A stretch of 64,000 nucleotides of DNA from Amycolatopsis rubida (GCF_900115345.1 NZ_FOWC01000026.1:1-64000), one strand, 5' to 3'. Positions 52,268 to 61,510 are shown, counted from the first letter of the stretch. Translations and numbers: made by a program. Notes: a model not told the origin generated them from the letters alone.

Positions 52268-52281
52268 TGACAACGTTGTCA
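52268..52281. promoter_or_regulatory. LacI-type operator TGACAACGTTGTCA
   Basis: A perfect 14-bp palindrome with the CG centre typical of LacI-family operators. It sits 20 bp before the mannosidase start codon, overlapping its leader. No LacI gene is in the window, so the regulator acts in trans. Confidence 0.75.
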
Positions 52282-52301
52282 GCCCTGGAGGTAGCGCGTC
52301 C

Positions 52302-55300
52302 ATGTGGTCGCAGAAGAGACGGGTGGCCGCGGTCGCGGCGGCGGCCTTCGCGGTCGCCGGGCTGGTGTCCGGCACGACCGGCGCGGCCACCGCGAGCACG
52401 GCGGCTGCCGCGGATCCGGTGTCGCTGGTCAACCCGTTCGTCGGCACGCGGAACTTCGGCAACACTTTCCCCGGAGCCAGCGCGCCCTTCGGCATGGTCC
52501 AGGTCAGCCCCGACACCGGCGGCCAGGGCGGCTACGACTACCAGCAGAACTCGATCTACGGCTTCAGCCAAACCCACCTCTCCGGCGTCGGCTGCGGTGT
52601 GATGGGCGAACTCCCGGTCATGCCGACCACGGGAGCCGTCGGCTCCGTCGACAAGAACGCCTACAAATCCGAGTACAGCCACGACGACGAAAAGGCCGAA
52701 CCCGGCTACTACCGCGTCGGGCTGAAGAAGTACGGCGTCAACGCCGAGCTGACCGCCACCCCGCGCACCGGCTGGCAGCGCTACACCTTCCCGTCGACCG
52801 GCCAGGCCAACGTGCTGTTCAACACCGGCCAGGCGAACCAGCCGGTCAAGGATTCCGAGATCCACGTCGTCGGCGACCGGGTCATCGAGGGTCGCGTGCG
52901 CGCGGGCGGCTTCTGCGCCGGGCACGACGAGCACACCGTCTACTTCACCGCCGCTTTCGACCGCCCGTTCGCCTCCTACGGCACCTGGCGCGGCACCACC
53001 CGCACCGTGGGCAGCCGCGACGCCGCGGGCACTGGCGGCAACGGCGCGTGGGTCAGTTTCGACGCTGCCACTGACCACGACGTCGTCCTGAAAGTGGGGC
53101 TCTCCTACACCGGTCTCGCCGGCGCGCGGGACAACCTCGCGAAAGAAACCCGCGACAGCTACGACTTCGACGCCACCCGCACCGCGTTGCGCAAGCAGTG
53201 GGCGGACCGGCTCGGCGCGATCAAGATCAGCGGCGGCAGCACCGAACGGCAGACCGCCTTCTACACCTCGCTCTATCACGCGCAGCTGCACCCGAACCTG
53301 GCCGGCGACCTCAGCGGCGACTACGCCGGTTTCGACGGCAAGGTCCACCGCGCCACCGGCTACCCGCCGTACCAGAACTTCTCCCTCTGGGACACCTATC
53401 GCCCGCAGAACCAGCTGCTCGAAATGCTGGAACCGCAAGTGGCCCGCGACGTCGCGCTGTCCGTGCTGGCGATCGGCCGCGACGGCGGCTGGCTGCCGAG
53501 ATGGGCGCTGGCGGGCAGCGAGACCAACATCATGACCGGCGACCCGGTAACACCGTTCCTCGTCGAAGCCTGGTCGAAGGGTTTGCTGGCCGGGCACGAG
53601 GACGAGGCGTACGCGCTGCTCAAGAAGAACGCGACCAGCACGCCACCCGCCGATTCGCCGTACAACGGACGCTCCGGGGTCGATTACTACAACGCCCGCG
53701 GCTACCTCCCGAGCGGCCTCACGCTCGGCAAGGACTGCGCGGCCAAAGGCGGCGACAACGACTGCGAGCATCCGGCGTCGGCGACGATGGAGTACTCCGC
53801 CGCCGACGCCGCGCTCGCGTTGATGGCCAAGGGTCTGGGCCACCAGGCCGACGCGCGCATGTTCGCCGACCGCGGCCAGTGGTACCGCAATGTCTGGAAC
53901 GCCGCCGACAAGCAGTTCCGGCCGCGCACCACCGACGGCACCTGGCTCACGCCGTACAACCCGGTCGACGCCGATCACCAGTTCCACGAAGGCGGCGCCT
54001 ACCAGTACCAATGGCTGGTCCCGCAGGATCCGGCCGGGCTGGCCGAGCTGATGGGCGGCAAGCAGGCGACCGAAAAGCGGCTCGACTCCTTCTTCGCCTA
54101 CGGCAATCTGCTCAAGGACCCGGCGGGCACCGCGCGCAAGGACTGGATCGCCAGCCCCTACGACTACTACGCCAAGGCCACCTACAACCCCAACAACGAA
54201 CCCGACCTGCTTTCCCCGTACCTGTACAACTGGGTCGGCGCGCCGGCGAAGACCGCGACCGTCGTCCGCGCGGCGATGACGCTGTTCACCACCGGCCCGG
54301 ACGGCATGACCGGCAACGACGACCTCGGCACGATGTCCGCGTGGTACGTCTTCTCCTCGCTCGGTCTCTACCCGACGATGAGCGGCGCGAACTTCCTCGC
54401 GGTGTCCAGTCCGCAGTTCGAATCGGCGACCGTCCGGATCGGACAGTACGAGGGCAGGCAAGGCGGCACGCTCACCGTCACCGCGCCGGGCGCGAGTGAT
54501 ACGAACCGTTACGTGCAAAGCGTTTCGCTCAACGGCCGGGACGTCCGGCAGACCTGGCTCGACTGGGCCGCGGTCGCGCACGGCGGTCAGCTCGCCTATC
54601 AGGTCGGCGCGACGCCGTCCCGCTGGGGCACGCAGCCGGGCACGGAACCGCCGTCGGTGAACAAGGCCGCCGGCGACCTGCGTCGGCACGTGGACGCCAC
54701 GCTGCGGCCGAGTTCCGTAGTGCTGCCGCAGCAATCTTCAGCGCAGACTGTCCACTTGAACCTGGACGTGCTCGGCCAGAATCCCGGAGCACAGCCGGTC
54801 TTCGTGACCTCGTCGGCACCTTCGGGCTGGCGGGTGCGGACCGACCAGCTGCAGCTGTTGTGGTCCTTCCGGCTGCCGGCGCAGAAGACCGCTCCGGTCA
54901 CGGTGACCGTTCCGGCGAACACGCCAGCCGGCACGTATTCGGTGCAGCTCAAGGCATCCGGACCGGGAGCGAATACCGTCGCCCGCACCGCGAGCATCGA
55001 GGTACGGGAACCGGCGGTATGCGCGACGACATCCGGAACCCAGTGCGCGGTCGACCTCGGCCACGACCGCAATCACGACGGGACCGCGACTGTCGCAGCC
55101 TCGACGGAGGGCGACTTCGACGGCAGCGGCTGGAGTTACGACGCTGACCTGATGCCGCAAGCCGGAATCTTCGTCCACAATGGAGTTTCCTACGCGGCAC
55201 CCGATCCCGCTGGCACCGCGGCGAACTTCGTGGAAGCACGCGGGCAATCACTGCTGCTGCCCGCCGGAAAGCACCAGGCGGTGCAGCTGATCGGCTCTTC

Positions 55301-55577
55301 GCACAACGGCCCGGTGTCCACTTCGCTGACCGTGCACTACAGCGACGGATCCAGCGCGGATCTCCCGGTGACGTTCGGCGACTGGGCCGGTTCGACCCCG
55401 TCCGGCACGACCGTCGTGCTCGAACTGCCGCACCGGATCAAGGCGGGCAGCGGGGTCGACGGTCCGCCGGTGCGGCTGTTCGGCATCGCCTCCGCAGTGG
55501 ACAGTGCCAAGACTGTCCAGTCGGTGAGCCTGCCGAACGACCCGCGCGTCCAGCTCTACGCTCTCACCCTGGCCTGA
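52302..55577 (+). CDS. Secreted GH92 alpha-1,2-mannosidase
   Basis: 1091 residues. Signal peptide to about residue 40 (VAAVAAAAFAVAGLVSGTTG). The GH92 catalytic region runs from VSLVNPFVGTRNFGNTFPGA, through YPPYQNFSLWDTYRPQNQLL, to MTGNDDLGTMSAWYVFSSLG (acid/base and calcium residues); then come an NEW3-like domain (VPANTPAGTYSVQLKASGPG) and a C-terminal beta domain (FDGSGWSYDADLMPQAGIFV). GH92 enzymes are calcium-dependent exo-mannosidases that trim N-glycans or fungal mannan. ATG 52302 has GGAGG upstream and a LacI-type operator overlaps its leader. Confidence 0.95.
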   Translation: MWSQKRRVAAVAAAAFAVAGLVSGTTGAATASTAAAADPVSLVNPFVGTRNFGNTFPGASAPFGMVQVSPDTGGQGGYDYQQNSIYGFSQTHLSGVGCGVMGELPVMPTTGAVGSVDKNAYKSEYSHDDEKAEPGYYRVGLKKYGVNAELTATPRTGWQRYTFPSTGQANVLFNTGQANQPVKDSEIHVVGDRVIEGRVRAGGFCAGHDEHTVYFTAAFDRPFASYGTWRGTTRTVGSRDAAGTGGNGAWVSFDAATDHDVVLKVGLSYTGLAGARDNLAKETRDSYDFDATRTALRKQWADRLGAIKISGGSTERQTAFYTSLYHAQLHPNLAGDLSGDYAGFDGKVHRATGYPPYQNFSLWDTYRPQNQLLEMLEPQVARDVALSVLAIGRDGGWLPRWALAGSETNIMTGDPVTPFLVEAWSKGLLAGHEDEAYALLKKNATSTPPADSPYNGRSGVDYYNARGYLPSGLTLGKDCAAKGGDNDCEHPASATMEYSAADAALALMAKGLGHQADARMFADRGQWYRNVWNAADKQFRPRTTDGTWLTPYNPVDADHQFHEGGAYQYQWLVPQDPAGLAELMGGKQATEKRLDSFFAYGNLLKDPAGTARKDWIASPYDYYAKATYNPNNEPDLLSPYLYNWVGAPAKTATVVRAAMTLFTTGPDGMTGNDDLGTMSAWYVFSSLGLYPTMSGANFLAVSSPQFESATVRIGQYEGRQGGTLTVTAPGASDTNRYVQSVSLNGRDVRQTWLDWAAVAHGGQLAYQVGATPSRWGTQPGTEPPSVNKAAGDLRRHVDATLRPSSVVLPQQSSAQTVHLNLDVLGQNPGAQPVFVTSSAPSGWRVRTDQLQLLWSFRLPAQKTAPVTVTVPANTPAGTYSVQLKASGPGANTVARTASIEVREPAVCATTSGTQCAVDLGHDRNHDGTATVAASTEGDFDGSGWSYDADLMPQAGIFVHNGVSYAAPDPAGTAANFVEARGQSLLLPAGKHQAVQLIGSSHNGPVSTSLTVHYSDGSSADLPVTFGDWAGSTPSGTTVVLELPHRIKAGSGVDGPPVRLFGIASAVDSAKTVQSVSLPNDPRVQLYALTLA

Positions 55578-55581
55578 GCCC

Positions 55582-55626
55582 GGCCGGGTTCGCCGGATCC
55601 CTCCCCTTCGTCCGGCGAACCCGGCC
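55582..55626. terminator. Bidirectional terminator hairpin
   Basis: Perfect 16-bp stem (55582-55597 with 55611-55626, GGCCGGGTTCGCCGGA) and a 13-nt loop, between the convergent mannosidase and glycosyltransferase genes. Confidence 0.85.
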
Positions 55627-55650
55627 ATCCCCCCCGTTCCCCCAGAAGTC

Positions 55651-57666
55651 TCAGGCGGCCGCGGGCACCGCGGCGACCCGGCCCATCGCCTCGGCGTAGC
55701 AGGCCTCGAACGAATCCACAGTGGACTCCAGTGCGTGCCCGGCGATCATCTTGCCGCTCGCCGCCCCCATCCGCGCCAGCGTCGCCGGATCGGCGACCAC
55801 CGCGTCCAGCCGCTCGGCCAGCTCCCCCACGTTGCCCGGCGCGAACAGCCAGCCGTTGTATCCCGGACGGCACAGGTGCGGCAGCGCCATCGCGTCCGCG
55901 AGCACCACCGGCTTCCCCGCCGCCATCGCCTCCATCGTCGCGAGGCTCTGCAGTTCGGCGATGCCCGGCATGCAGAACAGATCCGCGGCCGCATAGGCGT
56001 CCAGCAGGTCCTCTTCGGACACGAATCCGCGGAACCGCACCCGGTCGGCGATCCCCAGCTCGCCGGCCAGTTTTTCCCAGCCTTCGCGGCAGGAACCGTC
56101 GCCGATGATCTCCGCACGCAGGCGAGGCACGAGCGCGACCGCGCGCACCAGTTCGTCGACGCGCTTCTCTTCGTCAAGCCGTCCGACGAACAACACCGTC
56201 GGGTCGTCGGACGTCCGCGGAACCGCGCGCAGCCGGTAGCGGTCGATGTCGATGCCGCAGGACACCGGCACCACCCGTTCCGGGAAACCGTTGTCGTGCA
56301 ACAGGTCCACCGCACGCGGCGTCGGCGCGGTAACCACGCGGGCCGTCGAGAACACGCGCGTCAGGTCGCGCCAGGCCCACCGTGCGGCCGCGCCGCGCAG
56401 CCACGCCGGCACTCGCACGTGGCCGAACAGGTTCTCCGGCATGAAGTGGTTCGTCGCCACCCCGGGGACGCCCATCGCGGCGGCGTGCTTCAGCACGTAC
56501 CTTCCGACCACGAAATGCGCCTGGACGTGCACCAGGTCGGGCCGCAACTCCTCCAGCAGCGCAGCGACGTCCTTGCTCACCTCCCAGGGCAGGCCGATCC
56601 GGAAGGTGCGGTGGAACGGGGTGCGATGCGACCGGACGCGGTGCACCACGACGTCGCCGTCTCGTTCGGTGCGCGCCGGGCCGTCCGGGTCGACGCTGAT
56701 CACGTGAACCTCGTGGCCGCGGCCGGCGAGACCGGTGGACAGCCGGTACGCGAACTGCGCCGCGCCGTTGACGTCCGGCGGATAGGTCTCGGCGGCGACC
56801 ACGATGCGCAAAGGCCGGTCGTCGTTCACTGGGTGCTCCGATCTGGTGGAATGGACAGAAGAAGAACTGCTGCGGCTCAGCACGGCGACGCCGCCGACCG
56901 CCAGCACCGCCGCGGTCAGCGCGACCGCGGTCGCCGCGGCGTCGAGGTGCGTGGCTTCGCCGAGCACCCCGGCGCCGAGACCCACTGCGACCAGCGGATC
57001 CACGACCGTCAGGCACGCGACAGCGAGGTGCGGCGGACCGCATCGGTAGGACAACTGCACGAGCCAGCCGCCGGCCAGCAGCGCCGTCGCCATCGCGGCG
57101 ACGGACACCGCGGTGCTGAAGCCGACGCTCCCCTCGCGTATTTCGAGGGAAACCGCTCGCATCAACACCGAAACGAAGCCGTAGGCAGCGCCACCGGCCG
57201 CGCCGAAACACAATCCGCGGATCGACGGACGCGAAGCGAGCGCGCCGATCAGCGTCAGCAGCGCCACGGCCCCCAGCACCAGCAACGCCGCCCGCGTTTG
57301 CGCGTCGGCACTGACCTCGGTGCTCGTGGTGCTGCCGGCGGCGACGGTCACGAACGTCCCGACGCCGAGCATGGTGACCGCGACCGCGGGCAGATCCCGC
57401 CGCCGCCTGCCGAGAATCGCGGTGATCGCCACGGCGATGACCCCGACCGGCTGCACGACGGTCAGCGGAGCCATCCCCAGCGCGACCGCGTGCACGCCCG
57501 CCCCCGAACCGAGCAGGACCAGCCCGCCGAGCCAGCGCCGTGCCCGGATCAGCTCCCCGATCCGCGGGCGGCCGGGCGACGCGGTAACGACGCCGTGCTG
57601 CAGAAGCGCGCCGGCGGAAAAGAAAACCGCGCCGAGCACGGCAAGCGCGATGGCGAGGATCGTCAT
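55651..57666 (-). CDS. DMT-type permease fused to a GT4 glycosyltransferase
   Basis: 671 residues in one frame. Residues 1-265 form a DMT/EamA-like membrane domain of about nine helices (LAIALAVLGAVFFSAGALLQ ... PLTVVQPVGVIAVAITAILG). After a Ser-rich linker a GT4 domain begins (RIVVAAETYPPDVNGAAQFA), with VLFVGRLDEEKRVDELVRAV and the E-x7-E motif in PGIAELQSLATMEAMAAGKP. GTG 56829 (GGAGCACCCA upstream) could start a separate 392-residue glycosyltransferase; no stop divides the two. The DUF998 stop overlaps its ATG. A mannosyl or glucosyl transfer near the membrane is plausible. Confidence 0.82.
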   Translation of the reverse strand: MTILAIALAVLGAVFFSAGALLQHGVVTASPGRPRIGELIRARRWLGGLVLLGSGAGVHAVALGMAPLTVVQPVGVIAVAITAILGRRRRDLPAVAVTMLGVGTFVTVAAGSTTSTEVSADAQTRAALLVLGAVALLTLIGALASRPSIRGLCFGAAGGAAYGFVSVLMRAVSLEIREGSVGFSTAVSVAAMATALLAGGWLVQLSYRCGPPHLAVACLTVVDPLVAVGLGAGVLGEATHLDAAATAVALTAAVLAVGGVAVLSRSSSSSVHSTRSEHPVNDDRPLRIVVAAETYPPDVNGAAQFAYRLSTGLAGRGHEVHVISVDPDGPARTERDGDVVVHRVRSHRTPFHRTFRIGLPWEVSKDVAALLEELRPDLVHVQAHFVVGRYVLKHAAAMGVPGVATNHFMPENLFGHVRVPAWLRGAAARWAWRDLTRVFSTARVVTAPTPRAVDLLHDNGFPERVVPVSCGIDIDRYRLRAVPRTSDDPTVLFVGRLDEEKRVDELVRAVALVPRLRAEIIGDGSCREGWEKLAGELGIADRVRFRGFVSEEDLLDAYAAADLFCMPGIAELQSLATMEAMAAGKPVVLADAMALPHLCRPGYNGWLFAPGNVGELAERLDAVVADPATLARMGAASGKMIAGHALESTVDSFEACYAEAMGRVAAVPAAA

Positions 57667-58295
57667 GAGTCCGCCTCGGCCCGGGCCATCGCGGCGACCG
57701 CGAAAAGCTGTGCGTAGAGCAGGGCGTACAGCACGCGTTCGAACAACCCCAGGAACTCGGGCACGGACTGCTCCAGCAACGGCGCGTGTGCCAGCAGAAA
57801 GGCGAGCGAAGCGGCACCGGACGCCAGCGAAAGCCAGCGCACCGCCTTCGCTTCCGGTTGGCGGCGTGCCAGCAACCAGCCCGCCAGCGGCAGGCACACG
57901 AACATCGCCGCGCCGGCATACCGGTGCACCGCACCGGAAAGCGACATCTCCACGCCGGTGGGATCAGTCGGGAAGAACGTCGCGATGACCAATCCGGCCA
58001 CCCACAACGCGATCAGCACCGACTCCGGGCCGCGTTTCGGCAGCCCCTGCTTGAGCAGTGCGTGCCGGACCAGCAGTGACGCACCGGCCAGCCCGAGCGA
58101 AGCGGCGGCCAGCAGCACCGCCCCGCCCGGCGGGAAAACGTAGTCGCTGATGACGTCGCGGACCGGGTCGATCGTGCCCGCCGCCACCAGGTGCAACAGG
58201 AGAATCGGCACCAGCGAAAAAGCCAGCGCGCCGGCAGCGATCACGGGCGCCGCCGTCTTGGCCTTCCGCGTTATGAGGGTCACATCGATCAGCAT
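57663..58295 (-). CDS. DUF998 membrane protein
   Basis: 210 residues with six hydrophobic segments, typical of DUF998: start PVIAAGALAFSLVPILLLHL, then the conserved PVRDVISDYVFPPGGAVLLA, IATFFPTDPTGVEMSLSGAV and HRYAGAAMFVCLPLAGWLLA. The FPTDP and VHR-like H are family marks. ATG 58295 was chosen because it is the only early ATG; GTG 58283 is possible. Its stop overlaps the start of the permease-glycosyltransferase gene by 4 bp. Function is unknown. Confidence 0.85.
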   Translation of the reverse strand: MLIDVTLITRKAKTAAPVIAAGALAFSLVPILLLHLVAAGTIDPVRDVISDYVFPPGGAVLLAAASLGLAGASLLVRHALLKQGLPKRGPESVLIALWVAGLVIATFFPTDPTGVEMSLSGAVHRYAGAAMFVCLPLAGWLLARRQPEAKAVRWLSLASGAASLAFLLAHAPLLEQSVPEFLGLFERVLYALLYAQLFAVAAMARAEADS

Positions 58296-58692
58296 GCTGG
58301 GGGCCGTGACCGCCCGGCATCGGGGAACACCCTGAGATGCACCCCGGGAATCCGCGGTGCCCCTGGGGCCTTTTGCCCCCCCCTGGATCGGACCGGACGC
58401 GCGCCTCCGGTTCGCCGTCGGCGCAGCCGGGCAAACCGCACTGACGTGAGCTGAATAGGGCGTTATACACTGCCCGGCGCGCCGCGATCTCACTGTCCTT
58501 TATGGACTTGGCGGGTCCCTCACCCGGGTGGATGTCAGGTCCGGCGGACGGGGCAGGGAGCCGCCGCCCTCGCCCTGCTGACGGCGCGAAACCGCGTGGT
58601 GGCTCGGCGCGTTCACCGGGTGCGCCCCGGTTGCCGCCGCCTTGGCCCCGTGTTCAGATCCCGGCGAACCCAGCCGAAGGAGCGCAATTCTC
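58296..58692. other. Divergent spacer without recognised gene
   Basis: 397 bp between the DUF998 and OmpA-like lipoprotein genes. On the minus strand TATAAC (58462-58467) is a fair -10 for DUF998, without a good -35. GGGGCC-TTTT-GCCCC near 58366 could form a small hairpin in that leader. No coding signal was seen. Confidence 0.4.
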
Positions 58693-59259
58693 ATGCAGAG
58701 GGCACTCGTCAAGGCGGTCGTCGGGGCCGCAGCCGTCGTCGCGCTGGTCAGCGCGTGCGGGTCGGGCGGATCGAACGACTCGTCCGGATCCGGAGCGTCC
58801 GGGCAGAACCCCGCCCAGTCCAGCGGAGCCGCCCAGCCCAGCGGAGCCGGCCAGTCCGGCGACGCCGGGCAGAACGGCGCGTCCGGCCAGAACGGAGCCC
58901 CCGGGCAGAACGGCGGCCCGGCCGCGCAGGCGGTCACCGCCGCGATCCAGCAGGCCTCGCAGGCCTCGCCGATCAAGTTCGAGCCGGAGAAGGCGGAATT
59001 GGCCGGCCAGGCCAAGGAAGGCCTCACCGCGATCGCGAAAGCCATGCAGGGCAACGACGTCAAGCTGAAGGTCGAAACCCACGCCGGCTACCCGGACGCG
59101 GACAAGGCCAAGAAGCTGTCCGAGGAGCGCGCACAGGCGATCTCGACCGCGCTCGAAGGCGACGGCGTGGCCAAGGACCGCATCCAGGCCGAGCCGAGCG
59201 GAAGCGAGAAGGCTCAGGGCGACCAGGCGTTGGACACGCAGCTCAGCGTCGCTTCGTGA
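58693..59259 (+). CDS. OmpA-like lipoprotein with GQNGA repeats
   Basis: 188 residues from ATG 58693 (AAGGAG 12 nt upstream). The lipobox VSAC places the lipidated Cys at 22. Residues 25-80 are low-complexity Gly/Ser/Gln/Asn repeats (GQNPAQSSGAAQPSG, GQNGASGQNGAPGQNGG), a flexible stalk. The C-terminal domain (IKFEPEKAELAGQAKEGLTA, VETHAGYPDADKAKKLSEER) matches OmpA-type peptidoglycan-binding folds, with the AQAISTALEGDGVAKDRI segment. It should tether the membrane to peptidoglycan. It is a single gene. Confidence 0.85.
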   Translation: MQRALVKAVVGAAAVVALVSACGSGGSNDSSGSGASGQNPAQSSGAAQPSGAGQSGDAGQNGASGQNGAPGQNGGPAAQAVTAAIQQASQASPIKFEPEKAELAGQAKEGLTAIAKAMQGNDVKLKVETHAGYPDADKAKKLSEERAQAISTALEGDGVAKDRIQAEPSGSEKAQGDQALDTQLSVAS

Positions 59260-59293
59260 CTCGTTCCCGGTAACCCGCCGGCATTGCCTGATC

Positions 59294-59386
59294 GGGCCGA
59301 GCGGCTGTCCGGACTTCGGCGGCGAACTGATCGCCGCCGCCTGGATCCGCCGCTCGGCCCGTACCTAACCGGACGCCGAAGTCCGG
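59294..59386. other. Interleaved inverted repeats (pseudoknot-like)
   Basis: In order: A GGGCCGAGCGG (59294-59304), B TCCGGACTTCGG (59308-59319), a 9-bp hairpin C (59317-59325 with 59331-59339), A' (59350-59360) and B' (59376-59386). A pairs exactly with A', B with B' over 11 bp, so the order A-B-A'-B' allows alternative hairpins or an H-type pseudoknot. It lies 35 bp after the lipoprotein stop. Confidence 0.5.
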
Positions 59387-60107
59387 GTCCGGCACAGCAT
59401 TTGTTCGGCGACCCGCATCCGCGGGAAGTCACGTCTTGGCGCGGGGATCGAACTGCCCGGCACGCTCGACGTCGTGCATCTGATCGGCGGCTACGTCAAC
59501 GCGCGGTGGCCCCGGCACCTGGGACTGGTCGCCGGGCGCGGCCGGACTGGTGAGCGCACTCGCTGAGCGATTCGACGTCCCCGACGATTCGTCCGCCGAA
59601 CTCCTGCACGGTGTCGCGGGTGTCGAACGGTCCTGCGACGACGCCCACGACACCCGAGTTCAACCTGTGCGTGCAGTCGGACATCGGAGCCGAGCGACCG
59701 TCCGCGCAGGTGCTCGACCTGGTGCGCGCGTGGCGGCTGCCACCGGGCGAACCCGCTGTGACGGAAGGGATTCCTCGCGTCGACCGCGAGGTTTCACGTT
59801 GCTGGAACACGGACTTCCGGGCGCGGAGTTCCACCCGTTCCGCGACGTGTGGCACCGCGGTCACCAGCCGCTTCCATCTGACGTTTCGCCGGAGCACTAC
59901 ACCACGAAGCACCAGAGCCTGATCGAACTCGGTTCCGGGTGGACGCTCGTGGCCGCCGGTGCCGAGAAGCCGCCGGAACGCCCTTCCGGCAACGGTTTTC
60001 CGGCGCACGTCCTGCCTCACCGCGCGAGCCTGAAACGCTCGGTCGCCGAAGCCGGGTCCGGCCCCGAACTGCCCAAGACCCGCACCAGGTGGCCGCGGCT
60101 CAGTTGA
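59387..60107 (+). pseudogene. Decayed gene of unrecognised family
   Basis: Coding-like pieces in shifting frames: LDVVHLIGGYVNARWPRHLG (near 59470), DDAHDTPEFNLCVQSDIGAE with PSAQVLDLVRAWRLPPGEPA (59640-59760), then after a frameshift FTLLEHGLPGAEFHPFRDVW, HRGHQPLPSDVSPEHYTTKH, QSLIELGSGWTLVAAGAEKP and a tail to the stop at 60105-60107. Two or more frame changes are required. I do not recognise the family. Its end overlaps the convergent transporter gene by 8 bp. Confidence 0.5.
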
Positions 60108-61416
60108 GCGCGTTGCGGCTCTGATCGGCGAGCGCGCCGAGCCCGATGCACAACGCACCCGCGAGGAACAGCAGCGAAACACCCCAGGTCGCGTGCGTCG
60201 CGGAGGATTCCACGATCGCCAGCGCGGCCAGCGGCGCGAGCCCGCCGGACACCGCTCCCCCGACCTCGCGGCCGGTGCCGAGCCCGGTCGAGCGGACTTC
60301 GGCCGGGAACTGCTTGGCCAGGAACGCTCCTTGCGCCGAGAGCATCGCCGGAACCACGATGCCGGTCGCCATCACCAGGCCCAGCCAGACGAACCAGCTG
60401 GTGCCGGTGTCGAGCAGCCAGAAGAACGGGAACGCCAGCAATCCCGTCGCGACCGCACCGGCGACCACGACCTTCTTCGCGCCGATCCGGTCGCTGATCC
60501 ACCCGGCGATCGGCACCGTCGCGATCGCCGTCCCGCTCGCGATGCTGATCCCCAGCGCGCCGACATTCGCCGGCACTCCGCGGAAATTCGTCAGGTAGGC
60601 GAGCGAGAACGTCTTGAACACATAGCTGACGCCGTTGTAGCCGATGGTGATCACCATGACCACCGCGAGCGCCCGCCAGTCGCTGCGGAACAGCTTCACC
60701 AGCGGCCGGTTCGCCCAGCCGCGCGGCCGGTTTTTCTCGCTGCGCACCAGGTTCTCGAACTCCGGGGTTTCCGGCACCCGGCGGCGCACCCACAGTCCGA
60801 CGCCGACGAGCAGGAAGCTGGCCAGGAACGGGATCCGCCAGCCGAACCCGTGCAGGAATTCCTTGTCCAAAGTGGTCAGTCCGGCGACGGCGAGCGAGGA
60901 GACGAGCAACCCGACGTTCACGCCCAGCGCGGGCCACGAGCCTTGCCGCCCGCGCTTGCCCGGATCAGCGTGTTCGTACGCGACCGCGATCGCGCCGCCG
61001 AATTCCGCGCCGGCGCCGAGTCCTTGCGCCAGCCGCAGCACCACGAGCAGCACCGGCGCGAGAAGCCCGGCGCTCGCGTAACTCGGCAGCAATCCAATGC
61101 CTGCCGAGGAAACCCCCATCAGCACGAATGTCCACGACAGCACCTTCTTGCGGCCGATCCGGTCGCCGAGCGCGCCGAAGACGATGCCGCCGACCGGGCG
61201 GGCCAGGAAGCCGACCGCGAACGTCGCGACCGAGGCCATCGTCGCGGCCGCGTCGTTGCCGGGCGGGAAGAAGACCTGGCCGAACACCAGCGCGGCCATC
61301 GACGCGTAGAGGTAGAAATCGAACCACTCAAGCGCGGAGCCGACGACCACCGCCACGCCGACTCCGCGCGGGGCTTTCCGGGTCGTTCCGACGCTGTCGT
61401 CCACAACACTGGGCAT
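60100..61416 (-). CDS. MFS metabolite:proton symporter (MHS family)
   Basis: 438 residues, 12 hydrophobic helices. The MHS signature is complete: VVVGSALEWFDFYLYASMAA at the N-terminus, FGALGDRIGRKKVLSWTFVL (loop 2-3), RLAQGLGAGAEFGGAIAVAY, and PETPEFENLVRSEKNRPRGW in the central loop. Members carry organic acids, betaines or aromatic acids. It is transcribed in the same direction as the IclR gene upstream. CGTATATCCG-type half-sites shared with the IclR/acyl-CoA dehydrogenase spacer lie before its start, so it may import the acid that the next operon degrades. Confidence 0.92.
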   Translation of the reverse strand: MPSVVDDSVGTTRKAPRGVGVAVVVGSALEWFDFYLYASMAALVFGQVFFPPGNDAAATMASVATFAVGFLARPVGGIVFGALGDRIGRKKVLSWTFVLMGVSSAGIGLLPSYASAGLLAPVLLVVLRLAQGLGAGAEFGGAIAVAYEHADPGKRGRQGSWPALGVNVGLLVSSLAVAGLTTLDKEFLHGFGWRIPFLASFLLVGVGLWVRRRVPETPEFENLVRSEKNRPRGWANRPLVKLFRSDWRALAVVMVITIGYNGVSYVFKTFSLAYLTNFRGVPANVGALGISIASGTAIATVPIAGWISDRIGAKKVVVAGAVATGLLAFPFFWLLDTGTSWFVWLGLVMATGIVVPAMLSAQGAFLAKQFPAEVRSTGLGTGREVGGAVSGGLAPLAALAIVESSATHATWGVSLLFLAGALCIGLGALADQSRNALN

Positions 61417-61479
61417 GGTCCTGCTCTCCGGAACTGGGGCACAGGCGAGCGGAAGCCAGCCGGCGCGCGCCCTTGCGTG

Positions 61480-61510
61480 CGTATTTGGGAACGCTTGATG
61501 CGTATATCCG
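61480..61510. promoter_or_regulatory. IclR-like half-sites upstream of the MHS transporter
   Basis: CGTATTTGGGAAC (61480-61492) and CGTATATCCG (61501-61510) match the arms of the palindrome at 62439-62469. The spacing and orientation differ (direct repeat). Confidence 0.45.

Noticed and set aside
52233..54734. 833-residue minus-strand frame opposite the GH92 gene
   Set aside because: Shadow of the strongly conserved mannosidase frame.
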